64,000 nt of DNA from Caprimulgus europaeus (GCA_907165065.1 OU015523.1:114912246-114976245), one strand, 5' to 3'. Shown: positions 11,022-24,093, numbered from the stretch's first letter. Program-made: numbers and translations. Notes: generated by a model not told the origin, from the sequence alone.

Positions 11022-12805
11022 ACATCTGGAAGCCATTCCTTCAAAATGTTGCCATGTAAGGACCACACAGAGTTGGTACCTATGGACCTACATGTATAAT
11101 TCCATGGCTATTCGTAGCAAACTCCCGTAATGTCATAGAGTTTTCTGCTAGACTCAAAGGGTTTGTCCACAATAAAAAAAAAAAGTATGTATTCTCTGGA
11201 AGACTGTATGTTAGCTGCCCAGAGGAGGCCTGATCACAGTGTTAGGCCTATCTGGTAGGACAAAATCCACTTTCTATCTCCTAGTGATATTCATTTGAGC
11301 TTTAGACACTAGAAAGTAGGTGTAGGGTAGGTATTTAAAGTTCTGTTATAGACAATGGACTCTTTATTTAGTTGCCTAAACACAGTATGTAATGCCATTG
11401 GAATTTCCCCATGCAGGATATCTGCATAGAGCTGGCAACCATGATAAAAACCCTATAGGAAACCCATAACTTTTTGATAGTTGGCTGGAGGATCAAAAGG
11501 CACTATAGGTGCCTAGGTGCTAGAATCCCTCCACTAATCAGTGCTACCAAGTGAGAGTAGGAGGCAGTTCAGTAGAGATCAGTCACAAGGAGTAGGGTCT
11601 AGGTGCCCACACCTAGTCCTGCCTGCACTGTATCCACAATGTGTTCATGGGGCCTGGTGGCTTTGTCACAACACCTGTGGGATACCCACATATTCCTGAC
11701 AGGCTACCTAAAGGCCAGGCAGAGTTCCCTGACTTCTTTACTTTGATTGATTGGCACCTGCAGAGCAGTTAGATTTCTGACTGTAGGTAATGGCAGTGCA
11801 ATGAAATGCAGTTTGGGAGAGGATCCATCTACTTTTATGAGACCACTGTTAATGAGGATGAATCCTAGTCTAGAGAACAAGTCTTCAGGAGTCAGAGGTT
11901 GCACGGCTTGTTGCACCTGCTGTTGTTTGCAGTGTGCTCAGTGCAGATTCACTTGCAAAAGTGTGGGTGAAACAAAATAAAAACACATCTTCCAAAAGTT
12001 GAAGAATAGGCTCTGCGTATCCTCACAGTGAAAGCCGAGGACAGGCTGAAGTAAAAGCATTTGCTTTGTGTGGGAGGAAACTTAGGCCAGTGATACAGAA
12101 TTACCTCCCACACTTTGGCTGGTACATGTCACACTTTGAAAAGGGTATTAAACATTAGATGAGACAACAGAAAAACTTTCAGTCAACTGGCATTTCTTTC
12201 TGCTCCGTCTGCACTCCCTACACTCCTCTGAATGCCATCCTAGTATCTCCCTTTTGGCAAAATTCTAGGTTTATTTAATCTTCCATTGATCCAGTGAAGC
12301 TCCTGCGGGTCTCTTTGTTTTGCAGGTGATACCTGGATCACTCTGGTAGTGTCCTGTGAGAGCACTGCTCTCCCCATCCCACCAGCTTCCCTCCACTGCC
12401 TGGCCTCCACCTTACCATGGGCACCCTAGCCGTGTATGCCAACATCTTGTGACTATCAGCTTTGGCAAGTCTGCAGGACAGTTCAACCTGAAAAGCAAAG
12501 TGTGATCTGTAAAGGACAGAGTGTAAGGACACAAGACATGTTCTACCTTGCCTTGTGGGCCATCTAGCCTAATACTACATATCAGGTAGTGGCAGTGAGT
12601 GATGCTAATTACAGAAAGCATTTAAGCCTGGACTGTGTAATCAGTGATTAAGGTATTGGTGATAAGTTTCTATGTTATCTTTTGATATCTTTTTTATGCA
12701 CCTGCTTTCCAATAATTTATCTAATACCTTTTTGGACCTGCTGTATTTCTACCTTCAGAGTAGACATAAGCATGAAGTCCAGGGGCTGAATAACTTTCAG
12801 GTCAT
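11022..12805. other. Unannotated stretch, possible old repeat with AGGTGCCTA motifs
   Basis: No gene recognised. An A-rich tract lies at 11173-11184. Between 11.28 and 11.70 kb several TAGGTGCCTA-like words occur (near 11500-11520 and 11600-11625), also seen near 46.58 kb and 59.38-59.42 kb, suggesting an old unnamed dispersed repeat. Confidence 0.4.
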
Positions 12806-12810
12806 CTAGT
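12806..12810. repeat. Left target-site duplication CTAGT
   Basis: CTAGT abuts the TGTTGTGG terminus of the solo LTR and recurs exactly at 13486-13490. Confidence 0.85.
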
Positions 12811-13485
12811 TGTTGTGGTTTTACTTGGCTAGCACTTGGCTAGCAGCCAAACACAGCTGCCTGTTTAATCCCTGCCCCCAGAGGGAATAGGGGAGAGAAT
12901 TGGAGGGATAAGGATAAGGATAAGGAAACTCGTACGTTGAGATAAGAACAATTTAATACTTGAAATAAAATAAAACTTAAAATATGAGTAATAATAAAAT
13001 AATGATATTAAAATAATGACAATAATAATAAAATACACAAATGAGTGAAATACAGTGCAATTGCTTACCACCCGCCAACCAAGCCCAGCCCATTCTCGGA
13101 TAACAATCCTGGAGGACTGGCAATCCCAAAACTTAAACTGCAATCTCGGAAGAGCCAGAGCCTGAGTGAGAAACCCCCATGAGAGAGACCCAGAGAGAGA
13201 GAGACCCTCATTAAGATACTGAACATGACGTTACATTATCTGGAATATCCCATTGGAATATCCAAATGCCAAACTATCTTACTAATTCTAATATTCCTCA
13301 CCCATCCCAGACCTTGCATATGTAGACTAGCAAAACTCAAAGTCCTTCAACTTCCAACAATAATTGAAAACATTGGTATGTTATCAACTTTCTTCTCATA
13401 ACAAAGTCCATGCAGAAACCAAAACACAGCACTATTCTAGCTACTAAAAAGAAACCCAGCTCTATCTCAGCTAAAAAACAGAACA
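12811..13485 (-). mobile_element. Solo LTR of an avian endogenous retrovirus (ERVL-like)
   Basis: Termini are TGTTCTG...CACAACA on the minus strand, bordered by perfect 5-bp duplications CTAGT. Internal landmarks are an AT-rich block (12960-13040), a three-fold GGATAA repeat (about 12907-12926), and a GA-rich stretch at 13180-13206. It aligns by eye in block order with the nested LTR at 1.41-2.03 kb. No internal viral genes remain. ERVL-type assignment is inferred from the 5-bp duplication and the motif layout. Confidence 0.9.
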
Positions 13486-13490
13486 CTAGT
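13486..13490. repeat. Right target-site duplication CTAGT
   Basis: Exact partner of 12806-12810, directly after the LTR terminus. Confidence 0.85.
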
Positions 13491-16145
13491 CCAGTAAAGA
13501 TAAAAAAAAAAAAAAAATCCGGATTTTTCACCTCCTTTTTAAGCTCAAAGCTGTAAATTACTAAACTGTTTCATTTCTCAGAAAAACAAACAGTATCCCA
13601 TCCCACAGGAAGAAAATGCACCCACCCATCCTCCTTGCTTCTAAAATGACAAATTCTGTAAGTCCACATCAGAGTACTGACCACATTATATGGTTTTCTT
13701 TTTCTGGGTTTGGCTGTTCCTTGGTTATTAAGAGAAAAGCAACAAAAAGAGATCTAAAGGCGAGTACTACTGGGAAAAAAAGATAATTTATGTACTGGGA
13801 AAAAATTACTGGGAAAAAAGGTAATTTATGCTAGTGTAACTGAAAACAAAATTTGGACATATCTGTGTATTTTTCCCACTCATATTTTTTGTCCAACTAG
13901 CCTCGCACTTCTGTGCATCATTTATCCTCTCCCTCCTCCTGCAAGGTTCTCCTTGAATCATGTCTTCCCTCAAGGCTTTGTTATGTGTCTTTTCCAAGAA
14001 CATTTTGTGTTTGAGTTCCTCTGGTGCATTATACTTGTCTGAATGAGGTAGCACATTTGTCAGGACACAGGATCTGCCTTTTAACTTGCTGTGGAGAAGT
14101 GGGAAAATTTATAACACTATAGGAATTATTTACAAGTTTAAGCTCTGTACTTTTTTTTTTTCTCCCATAAATACAGTTTTTGTTCTCATTAACCATCATG
14201 CCAGCATGTCTATAGCCTCACACTGGCTATAGTAATTACAGCTTAAGGTCTTAAAGGGGCACACCACATTAAACTCAGAAGAGACACAGGGCTTAGGGCT
14301 GTGTAGCCTTTCTCCCTGGCCTCACAGCAAGATACTCTCCAAGCAAGATGCTTCCTGACTTCAGTTTTATATAGCAAGACAGATGTAGTCTATGATGCAG
14401 ATGTAGTCTATTTTATAGTCAAGAGTATAAGCAAGGCACAGAATTTCATGTATTGATTCATACAACCTGAACATAGCATCTCTTTAGAGAAGGGCAACTT
14501 GAAGATTATTTGACCCAGATCCACTTTGCACCAAAACTGCTGAAGATGACCAGTTAATCACCTCAGACTGTAAAGCTAATGGAAGAACATCCCCACATTT
14601 TTAGAAGAATAAGAATTTGCTATTTAAACTGAAATCCTGTACTTTTATGCTTTCTGAGCTTTTCCTACAATTTAGAAGACACTTTTAGTGTGTGCAAAAG
14701 TGGTGTTGATACCTAACCAAGAGTTGAACCCTCAACAGTTTGAACTGACATAGTTTCAGCTAAGTCAGCGACAATATAGCAATTACATTCAAGTACAAAT
14801 CTAGCTCAATGAACAATAACAAAAAAAAAATCAGGAGATTGTGACTGAAATTCTACTGTTAACTCATTAAATAGGATTTCAGATTGTTAGGCCAGTGTCA
14901 GTCGTAATGCAAGTGAAATTGAGGGTTCTTTTGAAATCACGTTAATGAACGTGGGATGTTCTTATCTCACACATGGATGAAAATTCCACAGCGATGGAGA
15001 ATTGCACATCCTCTCCCTCTGCCTCACACGGCCAGCTAATCACTTGCAACGGAGGACACTGGGGACTCCCATGCGCTGGAGTGCAGCCAGCGTCAGAATA
15101 ATGCAGAAGAACTTGAATAAAAGGACAGGATTTGGGACATTACAGGAGGATTTCCATTCTCAGCTAAATGTCAGCACTCATTGAAATTTAGGCAGGTCAA
15201 ATCATGTTCTCTAATGAGCCAAATGCGGATTGCTGCCATTGCCACAGCAGTACAGTGCTGTCCAGGCCCACCCTTTGCTCCTCGTGGGATACTGAATGAA
15301 AGACAGGCTCTGTAACTTATTAATGTATTCACTCTCCAGGCAGGTCAAATGGTAATTAACCTCACGCTCATCCCTGCTGCTTTGAGAGCTAACTCAGTAT
15401 CTACCATGCAGCTACAATTTGATCTGAAAACTGCCATACAGGGGAGGTGATAAAGGCATGCAGAGCATCACAGGAGCTGTGAAAGGAAGGGGACAGGCTG
15501 AACAGGCACCTCTTGAGCAGGGTGGACCCAGGAGCAGGAGGCACTCTGCCTACAGGGACTACTGTGGCAGTGGGGCAGCCTAGGGTGGCTAGGGCAGTCT
15601 CTAACACCAGCTGCACTCCCTTGAGCCCAGGCTTCATTGTCAGCCAACTCTCCTGATGTGCAGGGCCAGCCTTTCTTAATGGATGAGATATTCAGAGGCA
15701 GCTGTGCTGGTAGATGGAGATGCAAAAATCCCACTTCTTTCTCAGGCAAAGAGTTTCATTACTCCCATGGCAGCAGTCCCACAGCAGTTTTTCCTTTGGA
15801 GATCCTTTCTAGAAAGCCTGGACCTGCCAGTGTGTTTCTGCTGCTTCTCTCTGGCAGACATGAAGATCCATCAGCATTAAAAACACATTTAGGGCCATGT
15901 CTTGGTAGCATCCTTGAGACTGCACTATAAACTGTGAGACAAAGGAAGGGTGACTTCCCTTCCAGGTAATCCTGCTTTCTCTATCCCTTTTTTGTGTGAA
16001 AGAGTTTGTCCTTTTAAGGATGAGCTGATGGCATCTTGTGTTTATGGAGCAACTGAAGGCACCAAGAACGTATTTCCCTCCTGCTCCAAGCACAACATTT
16101 TAGCCTGAAAAGTCTATGGTATTTACAGAAAAAGGGAGGGGAATA
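13491..16145. other. Unannotated stretch; possible conserved non-coding block at 14.86-15.45 kb
   Basis: Starts with an A17 tract (13503-13519). Tandem-like ACTGGGAAAAAA words occur near 13770-13820, and a T-rich tract at 14151-14161. From 14.86 to 15.45 kb the sequence is repeat-free with unusually balanced composition and words such as TTAATGAACG, TGATCTC-like and GGTAATTAACC. AGGCAGGTCAAAT occurs twice (15191 and 15339). No coding frame stands out. Confidence 0.4.
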
Positions 16146-16708
16146 TGCAGCCCCATCCCAGCTGGCAACTAAGCCCCACACAGCCCCTTGTTCTCCCCGC
16201 CTGCCATGGGTGGGATGAAGGAGGGAATCAGAAGAGTGAAAGTGAGAAAATTTCTGGGTTGAAATAAAGACAGCTTAATAGGTAAAGCAAAAACCACCTG
16301 TGCAAGCAAAGCAAAACAAGGAATTCATTCACTGCTTCCCATGGACAGGCAGGTGTTCAGCCATCTCCAGGACAGCAGGGCTCCATCACACCTAACGGTT
16401 ACTTGGGAAGACAAACGCCATCACTCCAAATGTAACCCTTCCTTCTTCCCTCAATTTTTTTATACTGAGCATGACATCATATGGCATGGGATATCCCTTT
16501 GGTCAGCTGGGATCAGCTGTCCCAGCTGTGCCCCTTCCCAACTCCTTGTGCACCCCCAGCCTGCTCACTGGTGGGGTGGGGTGAGAAGCAGAAAAGTCCT
16601 TGACTCTGTGTAAGCACTGCTCAGCAATAATGAAAACATGCCTGTGTTACCACCACTGTTTCCAGCACAGACCCAAAACACAGCCCCATACTAGTGACTA
16701 TGAAGATG
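16146..16708 (-). mobile_element. ERV LTR remnant (same family as the 1.24-kb host LTR)
   Basis: On the minus strand it carries GAGTCAAGGACTTTTCTGCT, then CAAAGGGATATCCC, then a CATATGATGTCATGCTCAGT block followed by a TATA-like TATAAAAAAA. Downstream lie ATGGCGTTTGTCTTCC and the GAACACCTGCCTG segment, which the 1.24-kb LTR shares in mutated form. The 5' end is missing at about 16708 and the 3' terminus is altered, so no duplication can be scored. Confidence 0.85.
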
Positions 16709-19700
16709 TTGTCATTCACTGGATGTTTGAAAAGCAGGGTGTGTGAGTAGAGAATATTTGTCAGTAAAGCAGTACGTGGATTTTCCAGTCTTTCTTCACC
16801 ACCACCACAGGTAGCTAGGATATCTGTTATGTAAAAACAAATAATGAGAATTGCATATCTCCTCATTTTCTCTGTGCAACACGGATATTCCCTCTAATGT
16901 CTGAGACAATGGTCAAAATGTGTTTCAAATAGCAAAGATGATCACATGAGCTTACATTAAGGTTTAACACATGGCCCTGTTCCAGGTGAAAGCAGTAGTG
17001 CTTGGCTGCAGAATGCATCTCAGCATGTTTCACACAATTAGGAAAGGAGCTGTACCCAGTCTCAGAGAATCAGCAGGGTCCTGTCCTCACTTTATATCTG
17101 CTCCAGTGAACAGCAACACTAATGTTCTGAGGCCACCTACTGTTTACTTTTAATACCTACACGTTAATGTATAGGATACTGTCCAAGAGAGCAGTCTTTA
17201 CTCAATGACCAGAAAATATTCCTGATATGCCTTATGGAAGTCAAGATAGATCAGAAACAGAACTTACTCTATTTTAATTGCCATAGTTTTATAAATATCA
17301 TAATCCTCAACTTGTTAATATGATTTTTCATAAGCATTACCATCTTGATAATTTTTTACTTCATTAACATCTTCTGCAATCTCCATAAGAAGACCATTAA
17401 AAGAGCTAGATCCTCCCAGAGCTTCCACTTTCAAGTACTCAGGAGGAGTTGAGATACACTAGCCTAGCTAGTGGAAGCCTGGCTCCACTCGCTCACAAGC
17501 AATTATTCCCCTCTGCATCAATAGAGCTAAGTTAGAGTTTTTTTCTCTCTCATTTCATCATAACAGGAATTTGCTGATCCCATGCTGTTAAATCCATCTG
17601 CTGCCTCAAGCTTCGGCTTGAAGCACAGAGAATAAAAGAGGCAGAGAAAAAAGGAGGAGGAGAATCAGGAGCTGTTATCCACAAAATGTCCCAGACTGAA
17701 AGCCTGAAGCTCATCATGTGGAGACCAACCACTGCAGTACAAATGGAAAGAAAGCTGAAGCTCCAGCCACTACAATCTTCTGCCTGTTAGTAATAGCAGG
17801 ATTCAGCTGAGTCTGTTACACAGGGACTCCCTTCCACTTACACATTTTTTACACATTCTCAGCTGCTATTTAGGCATGGGCTCCCAGTTCTTTTTACTAC
17901 ATAGGTTCCATTTTTTTTTTCCCCATTAGACAAGGTCAATTGGATGCTCAGCCATCCTCTTTCAGTCTCATCTAGAAAACAATGGAACTTTCAGATCTGC
18001 TAACACCAGTCCCTCTCACCAGCATCTGCCTTATAAAGGCTTCAGTGCATCAGTCAATCAATCAATCGATCAATCAATAATCAATCAATTAAGACATCAA
18101 TGGCTTATTTTTTTTGTGAATTCTGCTCCACTAAAGCTCTCTTCTGTCTAAACCATATTGTTCAGAGTCCTGTAGAAATCTGTTTTCCCAAAGCTATCTC
18201 TCCTCTGTTTGCTGTACCTCGCTGGCTAGCTGTGCCTTGACTGCAGGTCTAGTTGTGCAGAATCACTGCTGCTGGGTACAGTTTACAAATCCTGAGAGAG
18301 AAGTTACCTAGCATGTTCTACAGAGCTGCAACCACCCATCTCCAAGGAAGATGGAAACAGTTTGAAACATGTATAATCTCATATTTTTATTAACATATAT
18401 AAAATAATATAGATTTGGAAAATAATATAGGAAGGAATTATTATAGACCTCATTGTAATGAGTAACCACACTTACTGAAGTCCAAGAAAGTCACTTTTAG
18501 GAACTGAAAATCTTAAGTTCTTTATTGACTTCCTCACTCATTGTTGAACAATACCTCAATATGAAAACATAAAAGGCAGTGGTTAATGAGTGTCAAGGTA
18601 CTTTGATGTGTGCACTCCTTTTCCTCACTGTTAATGCAAAATAATTAGGAATAGCTTGACTTGAATCACTTTTCCATTTTAAGTAAAAATATTACAATTT
18701 TCTCTCCTAAATCAGCCCTAAGGGTTTACAGGACCATGCTGAATTCAGAAAATGAAGTAATTTCTGAAATTAAAGCTAAATGCTATCTGGAGATGAGCAA
18801 CCATGACCAGATCACTTGTGAAGACAGAGATGGTACCAACTGTAAGGTGCATATTTTCTGTTTCATATGGACAGATTTTTCATGTCTAAAGAAAATTATT
18901 AGTGAAATGTATCAGGAGACAAGTGTAGCCACAAGAAAGCAGATTAAAAGGAAGATAAGTTTATTAGGTTAGAGTTACACTGCAGAAAGATGCAGGGTTT
19001 GGAGATGGCAGAGGAAGTGGCAGAGTTTGGTGGCTTAGGCAGTGTGCTCTTCAACTGTGAGCACCAAATCTAACATGTATTTGTTGCTGTCTAGAACAAA
19101 TTAGTCAACTCCAACCTTGCACAGTGCTTTTACGAGCAGTGGATGTGAGCCCTTTAGCAATCAGGATAGTAAAATCCCACAGTGTTGGGCTCAAGTCCCT
19201 TCTTTAGCAGAGAAAAGCCAGTGGATACAAACATAGACCCTGATGAAAAATAAAAACGGGAAACCAGGGAAATAGCACTATGTAAAATGTAAATTATGCA
19301 TAAAACTAAGGAAATGAAAGGGAAAAAAAAATAATGGTGCTAGCAGTAAAGAAACTAGCAACAACAAGGTCCCATTATTAGGTGGAGAGAGTGTAATGCT
19401 GATGTCCTGGAGGCTACAAAATGTGAAGTAATACTTTAATTCAAACCCAGGTTTCCATTCTACTGCTAAAGGAAATGATATCTATTACTAGGACTCTTTA
19501 GAGAATTTAACTTGCTTTGGCATTCCTGTTAAAAATCAGTACTGTACCGCAGAGCACACACTGAATGGATTAAGCTCTTAGTAAGTGAGATTACATTTAT
19601 ACCATCTTTTCAGAGCCAACACAATTAGAACTGCTGGAGATGATTCTACTCACTTAGTGCACTTCCATGCAGCCACAGTGCCACTTACAGGCAGCATGTG

Positions 19701-20391
19701 AGCCGTGTGTCCGGTGTCCACACTGCTTAAAGGCAGTCTGAGGGGAAGCTGTCTACCTATTTCATCAATCTTGTTGGCAGGCAATGCAAAGCCCCTCCAG
19801 GAAGGACGAGCAATATGCCCCAAGGTTTATTTCATGACCACCCTTCACGTAGGTCCAAGCAGGAAGGCAGATTACAGTTCAGAATCAAAAAGGGGGTTGT
19901 CTCACACTCTGTGTGAAGGTCTTAAGTATAAGAGGTGGTCAGAAACATGAATGGCATCTCAGATATGAATGACTGCTATTATCAAGTGTGAGCCCATTGA
20001 GGTAGTTTAAGCCATTAAATTGCTTCTTCCAGTCGCTGAACTCACTGCACACTCTCAAACTGCAGGTCAACATAGTCACCACAAACAAGAATGTGCAGGC
20101 AGAATGACTGATCACGATTGCTAAGTAACCTCAGTTCACCCAAGCTGTATTTTAATGCAGCCAACAGCAAAGTTACAAGTGTAAGTACAAGTACAAGGTG
20201 GTAACATCATAAGAGAACAAACGGAATGCAAGAGTAACTCCTAAGAAGCAGTGACTGTGAAAGTGGTTTAGGCTATGTTGAACAAACTGATGTACAAAGA
20301 ACTAGTATCACATTGATCCTATAATCAGGGCAGTAATTAGTAGACATAGTCAAACTACTTTTTCCATTGTGTATTTGGGATAAATAAACCC
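16709..20391. other. Unannotated 3.7-kb stretch
   Basis: No gene or repeat family recognised apart from the ATCA microsatellite at 18050-18090. The longest frame is 103 codons (plus, 18661-18972), lysine-rich and without a known domain. A T10 tract lies near 17911. Confidence 0.45.
18050..18090. repeat. Imperfect (ATCA)n microsatellite
   Basis: About ten 4-bp ATCA units with one G substitution and one TAA interruption. Confidence 0.9.
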
Positions 20392-20812
20392 AGCACTGGA
20401 GTATTGCATCCTTTCAGGATTGCTTCTTAAAATCTGCAGATGATCAATAAAGAGCCACAGGAGTTTTTGAGGGCTAAAGGAAATTATTCTCTGGGATCAG
20501 ATTAGTGAGTGTAGTGTGTTTAGCTTGTTAAAACAAAATCTGACAAATTACTTGTTTCCAATCTCTAATAACATTACAGAGGAATACCAGACTTTAAAGA
20601 ATTAGAGAGAAAGGGATAAAAAGAATGCCAGAAGGTGGAAACAATCATTGCATATGAGGAATTAGGCAGAGCTTTTTCTATTGGAAGTGATTAAAAAAGG
20701 GAACAATCAGCAAGGGAAGGAATGGGCTCTCTGTTCCCTGATATCTTCATGTTTGGAGTAGATGCCAGTCTGGAAGCTTTTCTTTAGCACAAGGCTTGTC
20801 TATGCATACCTG
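20392..20812 (+). mobile_element. Ancient CR1/L3-like LINE relic
   Basis: Strongly diverged but in correct order: CACTGGAGTATTGCATCC (the LEYC-coding motif), AAAGAGCCACAGGAG, GTGTTTAGCTTGTTAAAACA (the FSL segment), GGAATGGGCTCTCTGTTCCCTG and GATGCCAGTCTGGAAGC near the ORF end. These match the amniote-age CR1 type abundant in turtles rather than the avian CR1s elsewhere in the window. No frame remains open and the 3' tail is not visible. Confidence 0.75.
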
Positions 20813-21983
20813 GGTGAAATGCAGTGGCCAGTGTTATGCAGGGAATCACTGAGTATTTTGCCTTACCCCGAAAGTTGTGTCCTCTCTTACCTCCATCTCC
20901 AACTTGCCTGCCTCAACACTGAGTAGAGGAAAACTGAGCACTTCAGACTAGTCATCATTACTTATCCTGTCCACGGGCGCTCTCCTTGAGTGCAGGCTGC
21001 AGTGATATATTCAGACATTAGGACACGGCTGACACACAAGCTCTCACTTGTCTTATGCTCATCTGGCACACACCTTTCACATGTTACAAATGTACTGTGC
21101 AAGCATTGCTGAGGACCTAAAAGGGAGCAACACTGTAGTTGGATGCACATTATTTTTCTCTCTCTTCTCCAATGGGAGAAGAATTTCCCCCTGTTTTCTT
21201 CATACTGTTAGCCCCAGGAGGAAACTAAGGAGACGGTTGCACCAACATGCATATTTAAATGCTTACACAAGTGTATCAGACTATACGTACATACAGCCAC
21301 AGATTTTAAGTACATCTGTAACAAAAGGTCCAAATAAACTGTAATACAAGCAGTTTTATTAACAACAAAAATGTCTTAACAACCCATGTATTAATCATAA
21401 AGTTCTGTAATTGTGAGTTCCATACGGTGAAAATCACCTGGTGACTCATGGATCTTGTCAAGTTCTATGGGTTCACAGGACAGCTAGTCTACTCAGTGAC
21501 TTCCATTTTTAATTTTTTATCAGTCTACCTATGAAGATTCCTTATATCAATTATTGACATAGGAACATTTGATTTTAATGAGAAATAACTAGCATCTCCT
21601 AATAATTAATATTCCCCAGTCATAAGCAGTAGCACAATCAACAAACACGTTGACATTTGCTTCCACTCATATCCAAAACAATTTTACATCTACTACCCAT
21701 GTATAGTGTGTATGTACTATTCTACTGAAGATATTGCCAAACTAAGGAAAAAAATCAGTTTACCATGCCTTTGTTTATTTTTCCATCCTTTTGGTCTCTA
21801 CTGTTGTAAGTCTAAAGTTAAAAATAACTTTGGATGCCAGTTTTTCCCCAAGGAGCAATACTGACAAGAAATCTCACTGGTGTCTCAATCAATTTGCTTC
21901 TTTTTCAGAACATTTCCTGGGAAGCATGCATGTACAGTGTGCCTGTATATACACACTGTGGCCTTCCAATATATAAAGTAGGC
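20813..21983. other. Unannotated AT-rich stretch
   Basis: No gene or repeat recognised. The 98-codon plus-strand frame at 21048-21344 overlaps a 62-codon minus frame and has no domain. Confidence 0.45.
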
Positions 21984-22312
21984 TTATAAGGAAGATGGAG
22001 AGCTGCTTTTTACCAGGGCCTGTAGCAGCAGGACAAGGGGCAATGATTTTGAACTGGAAGGGAGTGGATTTAGATTGGACATAAGGAAGAAATTTTTTTA
22101 CAATGAGGGTGGAGAGACACTGGAACAGGTTGCCCAGAGAAGTTGTGGATGTCCCATCACTGGAAGTGTTCAAGGTGAAGTTGTACAGGGCTTTGAGCAA
22201 TCTGGTCTAGTGAAAGATTCCTCTGCACATGGCAGGGGTGTTGGACTAGACTGTCTTTAAAGGTCCCTTCCAATCCAAACTGTTCCATGCTTCTATGATT
22301 CTTTGATTCTAA
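21984..22312 (+). mobile_element. CR1 LINE 3' end, 0.33 kb
   Basis: It begins in the coding segment after the YLKG motif (GGAGAGCTGCTTTTTACC), continues through GGGCAATGATTTTGAACTGG and AAGAAATTTTTTTACAATG, and ends in two degraded tail units (TTCTATGATTCTTTGATTCT). Frameshifted and 5'-truncated. Confidence 0.93.
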
Positions 22313-24093
22313 TGTAAAGATGGGAATGAAAACAAGGACATAGCAGTCTGCATGTATGAATAAACTGATCAAAATCACTTGAATACAGATTAAAAAGACA
22401 GGGAGGCATTATTTATCCCCTAAGGATAGTGACTATAAATGTGGGAGTGGTTAGGTGTGACCCATTGTTTCATGACTCCCTTTAGGTTTTTTGCAAGTTG
22501 ATTTCAGCTTGAAAGTTGTGTTCCTCTTACTAGATTGTCAAAAAGTTCCCTCTAAGGTGAGTGGGCCAATTTGTATTCTGTGGTGATCATGAAAACGATT
22601 TCTTGCCCACTGCTCATATTTTAACATAATAGGCTAAAACTGCTACCAATTACACTAGTACAACCTGTTCGCCTTCAGTAAGATTGCATGGACTATAAAT
22701 TAGTGCAAAAATTGGTCCAACCTTTGTAGTCTTCTTTTGGGAGCATATAACACATGCACTGGTACAAGAAAAAAAAAAAACAACCACATTTATTTGATAG
22801 AGCAACCACCTGGATGCCTTAATAGCAATATGAATACAATAAACCACTTGAAAAATCAGTGTCCTTGGATTTTCTTGCACAATTGGAAGTGTCATTTTAA
22901 GTGGCATAATTCATAGCTACCCAAATTCTGTAGTTTTACAAAGAACATTTATGTAGTAATTTGGAATACAGGGTGTTAAAAATGAATAATTAGTGCTCAG
23001 GGTTATTTTTATTAGAATAGTTCACATTAATTAGCCCTGGTATGGAGGGGAGGAGAAGTTTCTCCTGAATGCTGTACTCTGCAGTGCATTATTAATTTTC
23101 TCATTTGTTACTTTTTAGCTCATTAGCTTTTAAATGTTATGGTTTAATGCTGAGGTGAAGCTGGAAGTATCTTTTCTCTCTGCCATCCATTTCAAGCCAT
23201 CTCACAATCATTGTCGTGATTAATTTATATTGTGGTGGTACCCAATCTAGGGTAGAGGTGCTATCACCACAGCTTGTGGTGATAACAAAAATGAACTCTT
23301 AAAGAGAGATTTCTTTCTGTACCATTTTAGGACATTTTAGGGTTAAAGTGAATTAAAGAATGAATTAAAACTCAAGTAACTTTCACTTTCTAATCGCAAG
23401 CAGAAGATTAGGGGAGAACAGAAGTATGCAGTGGTGAGATTATGACATACAATGAGTGGTATGTGGAAAGAGAACTGGAGACTGGAAGATTTCTCTTCCA
23501 GGTAGAGTGTTGCACTGTGTAAGCTACAAGATCAAGAAGTTCAAGTTTAACAACTAAACTATTCTTGGCAAAAAGTTGCAAAAAAATTGCATAGTAACAG
23601 TCTCATAAAATGTAATCAGCCTAGTGGAAAATGTAATCTGGATGCACAAGGTTGAAAACAATACGATTAAATACTCCAACAGTCTCATCTTGTAAGACTG
23701 AATTTTTCCTTCCCATGTTGGGTTGGTGTGGTGGGGTTTTGATAGGGGAGGAAGTGTTTTAGTCAACAAAAATGTCTTAAAATGTAACCACCCTGTTAGA
23801 AATTCTGTTGTTACAGGAATGCATAACTAAAGGAAGAGCCAGGCTGTGAACATATTCATTGTCCAAATGCCGATATTTTATATGGAAATATCACATCATA
23901 GTGCCATAGTGCCTATGGAAAATATATGTTAGCAGATAAGACCAAACCACTACACCAAGCAATTGCATCTGCTTTTCACATGCAGCCAGCTCAGAATTAT
24001 CAGAATTATCAGAATACTAATGCAAGTATTGTGGACTGGCATGCAGAAACCAGATATCCTTTCAGGACCTTTGAGCTGTTACTTTTCATTTTG
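22313..24093. other. Unannotated stretch; possible conserved non-coding block at 22.96-23.25 kb
   Basis: A12 tract at 22769-22780. The 22.96-23.25 kb part has clustered AT motifs (CACATTAATTAGCCC, CATTATTAATTTTC, GTGATTAATTTATATTG) of the kind bound by homeodomain factors. A 10-bp CAGAATTATCAG-type tandem repeat lies at about 23994-24016. No coding evidence. Confidence 0.4.

Noticed and set aside
12960-13040. Independent AT microsatellite
   Set aside because: It is the AT-rich segment internal to the solo LTR and is also present in the 1.4-kb LTR.
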